Assembly: GCA_021018995.1 (NCBI GenBank)
Contig: CM037598.1
Coordinates: 49,243,185 to 49,307,184, forward strand
Length of the DNA: 64,000 bases
Direction: 5' to 3'
Source of the DNA: Chloranthus sessilifolius
Taxonomy: Eukaryota; Streptophyta; Magnoliopsida; Chloranthales; Chloranthaceae
Made by a program: the position numbers and the translations under genes. Below the pieces are notes generated by a model. That model saw nothing but the letters and a program-made list of their open reading frames with translations. It was not told the DNA's origin and searched no databases. Below are positions 22,921-34,004 of the stretch, one piece after another. Numbering within the stretch: the first letter of the stretch is position 1; each line of letters begins with the position of its first letter.

Positions 22921-23238
22921 TCAGGTATTTCTCCTCTAGAATTTACTTTTTTTATTTCAATAATTTAATATTTTTAAGTTCATTAGTCCATCATCCTTTG
23001 CTAGAGCCACTTGGACCAAATTAGGCCACTTATTTCGGGGATTGAAAGGAACCCAGAAAAACTATGTACGAACAGACTGATGATTGCGATGGGACTCTTT
23101 TCTGTTAAAGTAGTTTTGCCTAGATTACTTATTTGCTTAGGTTAGTCATATTTCCTATTCGCTTTATCACTTTGCTATGCATGCTCATCCTCTCGAGAGC
23201 TCCTCGAGAGTTTATGAGCATCTACTAAAGGTTAGAAA
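22921..23238. other. Unassigned AT-rich stretch with a strong hairpin
   Basis: Nothing coding is seen. Positions 23183-23219 form a hairpin with outer arms GCTCAT/ATGAGC and inner perfect arms CTCTCGAG/CTCGAGAG around AGCTC. It ends about 20 bases before LTR H2. Confidence 0.5.
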
Positions 23239-24712
23239 TGTCGGGGATAAGTGATCAGTCACATAATTTACCATTTTATAACCCTTAACTTAGTAATGCT
23301 AGGACTTAGTTTGCTATTAATGAATTGATGATGTACAGATATTAAAGAAAAATAGTAAAAGAGAGCCAAAGTATTAATATTTATGAAAATAAACTCAAAA
23401 AGCAATAAAAAGATGATTGAGCGTAAAAAGACGATTTACCACCTATTGAAAGCTGAGAAATCGTATTTTATGATTAAGCGCTAATACTGAAATCAAAGAA
23501 GAGAAAAATGAGAAATCGTAATTTATGATTCTTCAAAAGACGATTCTTTAGAAAGCGAAAAACGAGTAAAAGGTGATATAAAAGAAAGCAATCGTTCGTT
23601 ATAGAGAATTATCCAGTATGAAAGTCATGCGAGCTGAAGAAAGAGATAATCATGATTTACGATTACGATTATAGAAGCTTTTTGGTTACTGCTTTTGCTG
23701 CTGATCACGTGAGAATTTCCACCGCCATGGACAGAATTAGAAGAACTCTTTAATTAGAAGCTTCGATAATCACGGATCTGGGAAATTTATGAAGAGGAAT
23801 CTTACAAGGACTCTGCTGCTGCTATCAAGGAAAAAAATCCAAAACACATCAAACATCCAAAAGCAAGGAAGAATAAAATTAGATTAGAGTTATATTAGGA
23901 ATATTTTATTTTATTAGTTTCTTTTATTAGAATTAGATCTCTGTAAACCGACCCTTATGATCTACAAATAAGAGGGCTCGACATAGGAATAATCATCGAA
24001 GAATTTCACAGCATCAATTGACAATTGAGGTTTGTGTTTTCTCCCGATCAAAATAGTTTATGATTTACAAAGTAACATCGTCCACAGTTTTCTGAGGTCT
24101 TGCCTGGCAGCTAAGGCTGAGGAAGCTGAAAGATCAACCCTTTAGATGGTTCTACTTTTGCTTTCTAGTTTAGATTTTCTTTTTGTTTTTCAGTTTAGAT
24201 TTTTTTTTTTTGTAAACATCTTCGAATATTGATTTGAATTGACAACTCAGGTTACAGTTTGTAGATTAGTGTAATGGTTTTACTTTTTCATCTTAAATTT
24301 TTTCGAATTTGATTGACGCCTAGATTTTAGAAGATTGTTGATTAGATTAAATCTGTGTTAAAAAATTTTAGTTTTTAATTGATGACCAAATTTTAAAAGG
24401 CTACAATATGGTGTAATGGTATTTTAAATTTGTAAACATCTGATAGCTGAAGGTTGAGATTGGCGACCTCAATCTGAAGGAGGATTAGGATTTAATTTTA
24501 TGCAATTAGATTAAAGAAACCATTCTTTTATTCATATTTCGCCAATAGTTTAGGACTTAAAAGTTAAAGATAGTCTTTAAAGTAGGAATATAAAAATCTA
24601 TAAAAAGATAATCACTTCTTTGTGGGATCGATCCTATCATTGGGCTATAATTTTCATTGTGCGCTTTCAATAGGTTAAGGCTTGATTTTAATTTAAATAT
24701 ATACATACTATA
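23239..24712 (+). repeat. LTR H2, 5' LTR of element H
   Basis: Begins about TGTCGGGGATAAGTGATCAG; its second half is a direct repeat of H1 (20290-21058). It is followed by a degenerate tRNA-Asp-type primer site at 24727-24745, which makes it a 5' LTR on the plus strand. The right half contains several GATTGACGAC-type small hairpins. The left end is the least certain. Confidence 0.6.
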
Positions 24713-24726
24713 AGGCGGTCAAGTTT

Positions 24727-24745
24727 TCAGTGCTGCTGTCGGGGA
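24727..24745 (+). other. Primer binding site of H, degenerate tRNA-Asp type
   Basis: TCAGTGCTGCTGTCGGGGA, preceded by CAAGTTT as is usual before TGGCGCCGTTGCCGGGGA in these families. Decayed. Confidence 0.55.
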
Positions 24746-25067
24746 AGCGACTTATCTTCTATTTTTTTATATATTTTTGTTTTAAAAATAAATATTTATC
24801 TTTCTCTTTTTATATTTCTTTATACTTTTAACTTTCTTTGATCACTTCTTAAGCCTTTGTAGGTTTATTCAGAGAAACGAATTAGGTTTCAACACTCCTA
24901 CTGGCCACAGACGCTAGAGGCTCTGATTTGTTTCTCTCCCTGCCTTCTAATAAAAATAAAAATATAATATAATATATAGTTCATTCAAAGATGCAAGGTC
25001 ATGATATAACATCTTGGCCAAATCTCAACATGACCTACGCCCCAATAGAATCCCCAGCTACTCCTTG
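24746..25067 (+). other. Leader of element H, cut by D
   Basis: AT-rich leader with the block CGAATTAGGTTTCAACACTC near 24878. It stops at the start of LTR D. The rest of H would lie beyond the whole nested stack, outside the window. Confidence 0.5.
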
Positions 25068-26630
25068 TGTAGACACCCAAATTTTCCCCAAGGCCCGATC
25101 GAAACACATTTCGAGAGAGGTGCACTTTCGATCTTTTGATGGCATGTATGGAACCTTTAAGAACCACCTTAGAACCCCTAAGAACCCTTCCAAACCCTTA
25201 GGAATCACCCTAGATCCCTTAGGAACCTGCCTTGAACCTTTAAAAAATCAATCTCAACCCTTAGAACCCATTCTGGACCTAAACCTAACCTTCCATGCCT
25301 TGGAAAAGGAATGGTGCACCAGGACCAGCTACAGCCTTATACTACAATCGAATCCCATACCATTGAAAAGTAGAAGTTGTCAACTTTCCAACGGTCCAAG
25401 AATCGCCCCAATTGGAGTTATACATCAAAAGATATGTCAGTCCGAACCCAGGAGGGAAAAAAGTAATTTCATGTGGGCCCCCCACGGGATTTGGCGCAAC
25501 TATACTTTTACCTGGTGCAACTAATAGCTAGGCAACTTCTTCCAGGCTTTAGTTGCGCCACTTTTAAAAGTGGACCCCACCCTCGCGAGCTAACTTCCAG
25601 GCACTGTTTAGTACTGGTTTACTGTATATTTGCTTGGTGCAACTATTAGTTACACCAGGCATATGAACAGTAACTACATTTTTTGCCTCAAAATTTGTGA
25701 TTAGGGTTTGACTTGTTGACAACCTTGACCTTTGGGTGTGTTTTGATAGTTCTGTTGCACCCATTCACTCCCTATTTGCATCCCCTTAAGTGGTTTAAAG
25801 CCTCACCCCATCATCCACCATTGGAGGACCTTTTCACACATTTCAAGGCTCCAAAAACCCTAGGAAACCTTAGATTTGAGATTACCTAATTGCTAACCCC
25901 AATTAGCTCTTAAGTGGTCTCCTAATCCACACCTTGGTTTACGGGTTGAGAAATTTGCTAAAGAGAGAGAACTCAAAGTGAGAAGTTCTTCCTCACTTTT
26001 GTGCACCAGTTTCACCCAAATACCATAATCTTCCAACCTCATTTCAAGCTTTTTCTTGCATCCAAAACCCGTAGCCCAGGTGTGTGTGATCCTCTAGCTT
26101 CCCTTCTCTACCTCTTAGCTTCAAGTCTTAGGAGTTAAAACCCTATTCCATACCATACAAAAGCTCATCAAAGCAAGCCACGCAAGGCTCTCCTACGGTG
26201 CTATAAAAGCCCGAGGGCTCCAGCTCTCCCCTTTCTTCTCCTATCTCTTTTTAGAATTTCCTATCCCCCCATTTGTGCCATTATGCCACCAAATTTTTGG
26301 TAGGAACGGAGGGGCACAATTAGGATTGGAAGCCCATTTGGGCAAGAGGAGGCTATTTTTCTCTCTTTTACTTTACTTTTGTTTTGGCCATAAGTAGAGA
26401 CCACGTTAAGCGGGTTGATCGGGTGCATAACACCTTCCCGATCGATAACTGAAGCCCGTACCCAAGAGCCTTTGGTGTGGATCAGATTCAGAGTCATATT
26501 TTTAGTACTTCAGTGCTTATAAAAAATAAACTAAGTTTCCCGGGACACCGAAAGCTCCGGGTGGCGACTCCATTTTTTGCAAGCAAGTGCATCGCCGCGA
26601 CGGGATCATCACAAATCCCATAGTTGCACA
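25068..26630 (+). repeat. 5' LTR of element D
   Basis: Begins TGTAGACACCCAAATTTTCC and ends TAGTTGCACA. It is related to LTRs J and K. It contains hairpins around 25510-25660 with TTGGTGCAACTA / TAGTTACACCAG arms, the palindrome CCACTTTTAAAAGTGG near 25558, and a GGGTGGCGACTCC block near its end that resembles the primer site itself. Confidence 0.8.
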
Positions 26631-26632
26631 GA

Positions 26633-26650
26633 TGGCGACTCTGCTAGGGA
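26633..26650 (+). other. Primer binding site of D, tRNA-Arg type
   Basis: TGGCGACTCTGCTAGGGA two bases after the LTR end. Ogre/Tat elements are known to use tRNA-Arg, whose 3' end complement begins TGGCGACTC. Confidence 0.75.
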
Positions 26651-28087
26651 TAGCTTGTAGAGCTTCTCCTTGAAATATTGCGCTTTATTTTTTATTTTAC
26701 TAACCATTTATGCTATTTTTTTTTACAATTTTTTTTATTTTTCTCACCCGTACTTTTCCGTCATTTATGAGCCTTAGCCGATTGACGGGCCTATGTGCGC
26801 ATTCTCCTTTAATTTCTTTACTTTTCTGTCACTTTAGCGCCTTAGCCGATTGGCGGGCCTACTTGCACATTGACATTTAATTCCCTCTAAATTTCCATCA
26901 TTTAAAGTGTCTTAGCCGATTGTCGGGCCTACTTATGCACTCATATCCCAACAATGGATGTCGGCCCGTAGTTGCGGCACGGGATCATCACCCTCGGTCT
27001 TTGAACTGAAGAAAACTTCCAAAAAGAAAGAAAAGCTTTGAAAAAAAATTTTTTAATTGAATCAAGAATAGGGTGCTTAATTAATTTGTTTTCACGTAGT
27101 AGATTTTTAAAAGGGTTGGGTTTAGGTAGATATACAACCACCCGAGTCTTAGTATGGCAACAGCCCCTAGTGGTGATGATCCAGAAAAATCCTAGCCCAC
27201 CTAGTATCTGAGAAGGCACTTACGCCGGAAGTATATCGGGTGGGTTCCCATTCCAAAGCTTAAAACCCTTGGGGAGTGTGCTACCGAGTTATACCGGACT
27301 CAAATACTTTAGGCGCAGTGAGGAGAGAATTGATCACAAAAAATAGTTTAGTTCCCGAAAGCCTAGCTTCCACCGAAACCAAAAGAAGAGACTCATTTCG
27401 GGTGTTGTTTGTTGCTGTCATATACATCTAAAGCCCCATTTTAGCCTGGTGCAGGGTATTAGTTGTGCCAGTGCAAAAATCTGGAATTTATAATTGGTGC
27501 AACTAATAGTTGCGCCAGCTTTAAATCCTCAATTTTTACCTTGGCACAACTAATAGTTGCGCCAGTGTAAAAAAGGGTCTTGCTACCAAGGCACATGTAT
27601 TAGTTGTGCCAGGTCTGTTCTAGATAGCAGCTGCTCGAATTTGTGGCCTTTGTCACCTCCCAAGTCCCCCGATCAGTGTGCTTAGTGCCTTGTTTGCGCC
27701 CCGCCATCTCCGACACCCAATACGCCCCTGTTAGTCAAAAGAGGGCAACTTCTTTTTAGCTCATTCCGGGGGATCGGGTTGTTCGCCTCGATTTCTGTGC
27801 CTTCAATAGATCGAAGGTTCTCCTTCGATTCTTTCGAAGTGCCTCGAAATCATCGTTGGGGGTCTTGAATTAGGGTACGAGAGCCACCCGAAAAGGGAAT
27901 TTCAAGGCCACGGAACCTTTGTTTTTCAAAAACCAAAAAAATAAAAAAGTAAATCAAAACCTAAAAAAATATAGTTTGTGGTGCCAGCACAACGCCATCA
28001 TCCTGCCCTCCATCGCCCCGTAGGGGAAGAAGGAGGAGGACTTTTGGGCCTTATCCAAGGCACTCTTATCCAACCTGTTCTCGTAGA
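26651..28087 (+). other. Leader of element D
   Basis: Non-coding, 1.4 kb. It holds three tandem units at about 26745-26945, each with CTTAGCCGATTG, GCGGGCCTA-type wording, about 65-72 bases apart. At 27440-27615 it holds four hairpins of the TTGGTGCAACTA / TAGTTGCGCCAG type, also found in its LTR. Long leaders are usual in Ogre/Tat elements. Confidence 0.6.
27440..27615. repeat. Four hairpin palindromes in the D leader
   Basis: About 27444-27470, 27494-27518, 27541-27565 and 27588-27613. The third centres on CAACTAATAGTTG, a near-perfect palindrome flanked by GGCA and CGCC. The centre CTAATA is shared with the hairpins of LTRs J and K while the stems differ. Confidence 0.75.
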
Positions 28088-29536
28088 ATGTCGTGGGCAG
28101 TGGACCCGACTTATGTCGATCCTGACTTATCCCCACCACATTCTCTAACCTACTCCCATTCGAGAGAACTTTTTTCTACCATCCCCCTCACCCAATCACC
28201 CTTTCTCATTACCGGCCAGTTTAGCACCCCCATTTTCTCAACCACTACCCACCAAAATATCCAAAATCCAACCCTCCATTCTCCATCTTTTGCCCAAGCC
28301 ATGCCCATGCCAAATCCAACTCATTTCCCATCCATATCCATACAAGACCTAAACCCATTCTCCCAATTCACATCCATGCCCCATTTTCCATCTTCCCCCT
28401 ATAGGCCCGATCCACCCACATTCACATACACCACTTCCGCCCTATCCAACCCCCCAAAAATTCCCCCATCTACCCGGGTCATGCCCAATTTTACCGGGGC
28501 CATGCCTAATTTTTTTCAAACATCCACACCCCACCAATCATCATCCCCAAACATCCCTACCTTCCCCTTTCCCAATACCCCCTCTCATCCACCCCTTGTT
28601 CCACCACCTGCCATGGTTGTGCCCGATCATAATGGGGCCATGCCCAATTTTTCCTCCACACCCCCACCTACAGCTCATCACTCATTAAACCCACCGTCCA
28701 CATCCGATCCCCCTTCCATCCCCATGATGGAGGAAATGTTTCAAGCCTACTCCTCCTGGAAGGCTTCCCAAAATACCTCTCATCCGCACTCCATGCCCAT
28801 GAACCCATCCCATACCCTAGTCCATCTCCATGCTTCACTCCCCCATAACCCCCATCAAACCCCCATAATCCACAATATCCAAACCCCCATTACCCACTTA
28901 CCCCAAGGCCCATTGACCGAAACCCCTTTTTTTCAGGGCCCAATCACCCAATACCCTACCACCCAAACCTACCAAGAGCCCATGGCCCAGACCCACCAAG
29001 GGCCCATGGCCCTGACCAACCAAGGGCCCATGGCGCAGACCCATTAATGGTCCATGGCCCATAACCACCAAGGGCCCATGGCCCTGACCAACCAAGGGCC
29101 CTTGGCCCATACTTACCAAGGGCCCACAGCCCAAACCCATCAAGAGCCCATGGCCCAAACCCATCAATGGCCCATGGCCCATGGCCCAAAATGACCAAGG
29201 CTTCATAGCCCAAGCCCAAACCCCACACTCATACCTTCCACAATGCCTCCAACATTTCACCCAACCTTCACAGCCGAGCCAAACCCATGCCGTACCCCAA
29301 ACCCAATTTCCCCATGGCCCCACACCCCAAGGCCATCTCCAAACCATCCCCCATATCCAATGGCCCCATTAGGCCCCACCCCAAAACCAAACTTCCATTT
29401 ATCCCATCACCCAACAAACCTTTCTTCACCCCCAATGGGCTCACCCAACCCCCACTCAGGTTATTCCCATCCAACATGTGCAACACCCACAAGAGAATCC
29501 CGCCCTCGCTGCACATTATGTCGACCAGCAGTATGA
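28088..29536 (+). pseudogene. D proline- and histidine-rich reading before gag (fossil)
   Basis: The first part, 28088-29047 (319 residues), is rich in Pro, His, Thr, Ser and Asn. It repeats motifs such as NFTGAMPNFF and NGAMPNFSST and runs into the octapeptide array at 28971-29200. No catalytic motif is seen. Tat/Ogre elements often carry an extra reading or a long low-complexity stretch before the gag domain; which of these this is cannot be told. Broken. Confidence 0.6.
28971..29200 (+). repeat. 24-base minisatellite coding (QGPMAQTH)n
   Basis: About nine or ten units of CCAAGGGCCCATGGCCCAGA plus CCCA, with the core CCCATGGCCC strongly kept. The unit length is a multiple of three, so it encodes an eight-residue repeat. 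Confidence 0.85.
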
Positions 29537-29639
29537 GGAAGATGAGATTAGGAATAGCGGGGCATATGTCGGGGCATTGACCAACCTTAACCATCCTCCC
29601 ATAACTGCCCATCCCTTGGTGGCCCAGAGTGAAGTCTAA

Positions 29640-30716
29640 CCAACTGCCGAGAAAGCAGCCCCTATATCCAAAGAGTCAGAGCAGCTGAAAGAACAGTTGG
29701 ACAAAATACAAAAGCAGTTGATGAAAATGGGTGGTGCTGAAATCCACGCCACGAACTTCACAAATTTATGCTTGTTCGCTGAGGTCCTACTACCCCCTAA
29801 ATTCAAAATACCGGCCTTCGACAAATATAATAGAATTGGTAATCTTATTACACACCTGAAGTCTTACTGTGGGGACATGTGCCAATACGGAGGGGATGAA
29901 AGACTACTAATAAAAGTCTTTCAGAAGAGCTAACAGGTTCGGCCCTGAGGTGGTTCACATCCTTGGAACCCTCAATGATGAAGACGTGGAAAGATTTGCC
30001 ACACCTCTTTCAAGAACAATATGTCTACAACATAGACATTGAGCCGCGTAAGTCAGATTTAGCCCGTCTGAGGTAGAACCTAAATGAAACCTTCAACGAT
30101 TATCTTGGACGGTGGAGAGCACTAGCAGCTCAGGTCAAAAATAGAATACCTGATGATGAGCAGATAGAGATGATTTTAAAGAATACTCTACTAGTGATCT
30201 CTAACTTTTTGGTGTATCAGCAGCAGTCTAGCTTTGCCGATCTAGTGAGAAATGCTAACCGATGTGAGGATGCCATCAGGGAAGGTCGTCTGAATAAGAA
30301 CATGCCAAATGGACCTAGTGGAGTTAGGAGGTTTTTAGAGCAGAAGAATGAGAAGAGAACAGGGGCCGATGTCTAGAACATTGCCAATATCAAGCCCAGT
30401 AATAATACAACCCCATTTCAATTTCAGGCAACCCCACTAGCACCAATTAGAACTGAGCAGATGCAGAGAATAGGCAATGGGCAAGGAATGCAAATGACTC
30501 CGGAGCAGAGGAGAGCCCACTATGATCAAGTTTTTATGCCTCTGGGGCAATCGTTGAGTGTACTTCTACCTCTGTTAGTAGAAAAGAGATTAGTTATTAT
30601 CCGCCAACCACAACCTCCTCCTCATCCAATCCCAAAGAACTATGACCCAAATACCCACTGCAATTTTCATCAGGTTTCGGGTCACCCGACCGATCACTGC
30701 TTCCCATAGAAGCATG
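29640..30716 (+). pseudogene. D gag domain and zinc knuckle (fossil)
   Basis: Contains LPPKFKIPAFDKYNRIGNLI and ITHLKSYCGDM (29697-29933), the usual start of the Tat-type gag domain. A helix-like LVRNANRCEDAIREGRL reading follows (30170-30376), then a Cys/His knuckle CNFHQVSGHPTDHC (near 30660-30706). The role is capsid formation. Broken. Family assignment is by motif recognition. Confidence 0.8.
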
Positions 30717-31260
30717 CAATCCAAGATTTGATTGACGTCGAAAAAATCATTCCACCTACACCTTCTCAGCATGCGAATATTCACCAGGTGCCACAACCCC
30801 CACATCCTACCGGAGGAGCAGGTCCCAGACCCACCGTTGGAATGGTAGAAAATGAAGAGGAGTTTGAGTTTGACCCATCCAATTACATTAGTGATTGGGA
30901 GAGTTATGTGGCACCATTGTCAAGGAATATTGAAAGGAACATCGGGGTAATTGAACCCCTAAATTTGTCAGATTATTTCCCCAACCCGACTCAGCAAATT
31001 GAACCCTTGGATCTCAGGGCATACTTTCCATTACCCACTCCCGTCAATTATGTGCACATAAATGCATACCAGCCATACACCACTACCCCCGTCAATTACC
31101 TAATAAACCATCAGGCCCTAATCCTACACCTGCACCCGTCAGTTATCCATGGCCTGGGCCCACCCCATGCCCCCCAGTTCAGCCATCGGCAAACTCCACC
31201 ACCCCGGTCAATTACCTAATAGCCCATCAAACCCCCCATCTCTCACCAGCACCTACCAGC
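30717..31260 (+). pseudogene. D linker between gag and protease (fossil)
   Basis: A reading at 30728-31219 with VENEEEFEFDPSNYISDWES and proline-rich repeats such as TPVNYLI and APLSRNIE. No protease motif is reached before the insertion of C at 31264. Confidence 0.5.
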
Positions 31261-32743
31261 TATTGTTGAGATATTTTAAGTGCTTGCTACTGACTTTATT
31301 GGAGACAGTGATAAGAATGGGGTGAATGAAAATGAATGAAAGGTGGGATGAAATTACGAAATAGCAAGCCTAAAATATGCACAGTCCTGCAAGATACAGG
31401 GCCTGTTGTAGCAAGTTTTGATAAGTAAGAATTTGTCCCATAGGGAAAGTTGATCTAAAGCTCCAAGGGAGTTATCTTTAGTAGGCTCTCCAGATCTGAC
31501 AACAGATCTGGCAATCATAAATGGAAGGGGATTTAAGGTCACTATAATCTAAATTCTAAGGTGTCCTAATGTCTAAACTATAGAAAGGGTTGAGAAAATG
31601 GATGGAGTGTGAGAAAATAAATATAAAAGGATGAGAAGTATGTTATTAGGTACATATCTGATGGGGTCTTGTAACTCAGACTCAGATCTGTTGCTATAGA
31701 AATCTTGTCCAATGGCTACATTATCACCAAAGAGGAGAAAGAATCCAACTCATCCCTGTGCCATGATCCAATCCCTTATGGCTATAACCTGTTCACTTTA
31801 ATGGTCACAGACTATCCAATAGGGGAACCACTATCCAGAGATGGGTCAGAACAAGTTTACCATTGTAGGCACTACTTCATCCAGGCTACAAGCTCAAGAA
31901 TCCATAGGAACCTCATCCTCTAAAGTTTTGTGTGTAGGGCTAGGCCTATAAAGTGCACGAGCCTGGACACACAGGATCAGCAAGAGTTTGAGTATTAGCT
32001 TTTAAGCATGGTTGTTCACTACTTTAGAAAGACTGCAGTGATCCAGTTACAAGCCTACAATCTTTATAGCCAAATCAGATCTGCAATCTGATGGTGGATC
32101 TATACAAATATAGAGGAGTCTGTCACTGCACAATCTCTCACAAGGCTATAAGCTCAAGTGCAGAGAAGAAGAATCTGTCTTAGTTTCATGAATTGGCCTC
32201 ACCCTAGGGCTATAATCTGTCCACTTGAATAGTCGCACACTATCCACAGAGGCTATCCTCCTTACAAAGGTCTCAGACAGAACAAGAACATTGTTGCTGC
32301 CACCATGTTCACAAGGCTACCAGCTCAAGCTCCCATGGGGATTCAGATTTAGTTCATCCTATGGTGGGGGAAGGCCTGCAATGTGCCTAACCTCGACACA
32401 CAGGTCACTTGGATCTAAATAAAACCTTAAAAATAATCCTCTATTGCTTACGATATAACATAGCAATGGGGGATCTCAAGGCAGTAGCCTTGTACAGAAC
32501 AACTCACAACAAAAACATCATCCCATACATGCAATAAATCCTATTACAAAACTCCATTAAAAACTATACCATCTAATCATACAAAAGGCATAGCCAGGAA
32601 GTACTGGACTATGGAGAGAAAGAAAAAGGAAAAAGAAAAACTCCTAAACCCTAACCTTAGCCTACTGTAATTCTACAGTCGGTTTCAAGAAGAAGCACAG
32701 AAGTTGAGAAAAAAAAGTCCTTTAAACCTAAGCTAGGCTTAGG

Positions 32744-32751
32744 CTTATATA
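32744..32751 (-). promoter_or_regulatory. TATA box of LTR C
   Basis: TATATAAG on the minus strand, followed in LTR sense by CCTAAGCCTAGC and a telo-box-like TTAGGGTTTAGG (near 32645). Position matches LTR E. Confidence 0.55.
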
Positions 32752-32959
32752 GTAGTCGGTTTTCTATCAATTTGGGTTAGGAAAACCCTAATTTCATTAA
32801 TGCAATTGTGGCCCATTCTTGTCCCTTCGATGCCTCGTGGCATCGGCACGGAGATTAGAGCATTGGAGTGCATGCTCTAATTACTGGAGATTCCCAGATT
32901 GCCCCTGCAGAAGTGGGGAGAAGTTTAGAACTCGATCCTTGCTGAGTAGAAAGGATTTA

Positions 32960-33510
32960 TAGATCTTGCCGCATGGTAGAATTGGTGTCGCGAGGTTGCT
33001 TTGCCTTGAAGCTCCTGCAGTCGCGGGGTTGGTACTTTGATCATCGCGAGAATACTTTAGGCATCGTGAGATTGGTCTTTGCATTTGAATGGCGCGAGAA
33101 ATAGCATGAGAATGGCGCGCGCAGTTTGTTCCTTGATGAATCCTGTGGCGATCCTCACGAAGACAACAATGTATATAGGCTTCTAGATCGCGCGAGCAGT
33201 TCCATGAAAGTGTGTGTCCCGCAGCTACTGTGCGACAGTCACGCGCTAGAATGTCTGGAGCTCTCTCTATTCAGTGAATTGCGCGACGGTTGCAGAATCC
33301 TCTTTTGAGCTGCACGAGAGCTTCACGAGCACTTAAGAATAAGCCTCGCGAGAACCGCGTGGAGTATACTTTTTACTCCTTGCTGACATTCATCTGCGTG
33401 CGAACGGCATGGGGACTGCGCGACCAGTTGTTCTGCTCCCTTCAGAAGTCTGCGACAACTGCGCGACTTATGCTTTTTGGTTAAATTGAGCCCTGCAACA
33501 TCTGCGCGAG
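32960..33510 (-). repeat. CG-word cluster in U3 of LTR C (TCGCGAGA type)
   Basis: About fifteen variants of TCGCGAG, GCGCGAGA, GCGCGAC and CATCGTGAGA. The same words recur in the internal region 62265-62790 of this element. Confidence 0.65.
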
Positions 33511-33755
33511 GCATTCTTCTTAATTTATTTATGCTTTACTGTGCCTCTGCTGCAGCCAATTCTCTGTCTGAGTTCTACCTTCACATTTCTGAGGGGCTTC
33601 TGGGTCAACAGTAGGCTACCTGGCATGGTTAGGGGTTTATTTACAGCTGCTGCTTATTACCTACATAGTAGACTAAAAACACATTTATTAAATGATTAAG
33701 GGTCTAACAGAGATTAAGTTAAGGGGTGAAAAGTGATACTTGTCAGGTCTGAACA

Positions 33756-33800
33756 CACCCCCAAACCTAATCTTTGCTAGTCCCTTAGCAAAGCAGTAAG
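33756..33800 (-). other. C polypurine tract with preceding hairpin
   Basis: In minus sense a hairpin CTTTGCT...AGCAAAG with loop AAGGGACT is followed by ATTAGGTTTGGGGGTG, which ends at the LTR. Same module as in A, B and F. Confidence 0.7.
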
Positions 33801-34004
33801 TGCCACTATCGTAGGGATCACGGGTACATTTAGCATATGTACCAAGCCTTTTAAACCCCTAGGTGATCCCTAGTGGAGGAGTGAAGCCTCCTAAGGGTTT
33901 TCAATGAAGACACCCACAAACTTCACCGTTAGAATCAGTTAAGTATAGTGCAGATAATGACAACATAGATTCAAATGTTTAAAGTTTCATTCCACACTCA
34001 TATA
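33801..34004 (-). other. C 3' UTR, LTR-side part with conserved hairpin
   Basis: Holds the hairpin 33814-33870: outer arms GGGATCAC/GTGATCCC, inner arms GGTACAT/ATGTACC. Next to it GAGGAGTGAAGCCTCCT (about 33876-33892) can also fold. The part ends with ATATA (34000-34004), the target duplication of element A. Confidence 0.65.

Larger units (their letters stand above)
25068..31263 (+). mobile_element. Element D: Tat/Ogre-like Ty3/gypsy, 5' half
   Basis: Plus strand: 5' LTR (25068-26630), tRNA-Arg primer site (26633-26650), a 1.4 kb leader, a proline-rich reading (28088-29536), gag (29640-30716) and a proline-rich linker (to 31260). Element C then splits it; its protease, RT and 3' end are beyond the right edge. 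Broken, with several breaks. It sits inside the leader of H, so it is younger than H and older than C. Confidence 0.85.
31264..33755 (-). repeat. 3' LTR of element C, about 2.5 kb
   Basis: In plus coordinates it begins TGTTGAGATATT and ends TCTGAACA. It shares its order with LTR E: CTGCAAGATACAGGG block near 31385, hairpins at 31780-31823 and 32208-32246, TATATAAG on the minus strand at 32744-32751, and a TCGCGAGA word cluster at 32960-33510. The bases GCTAT directly to its left are the expected target duplication, but the other end is off the window. Confidence 0.8.

Noticed and set aside
28971-29200. Regular repeats that could suggest a CRISPR array
   Set aside because: Units are contiguous without unique spacers, code for an octapeptide, and lie in a plant retroelement.
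28898-29347. Minus-strand reading rich in Gly, Trp and Leu, 149 residues
   Set aside because: It is the antisense of the 24-base minisatellite in element D; the repeat alone explains its length and composition.
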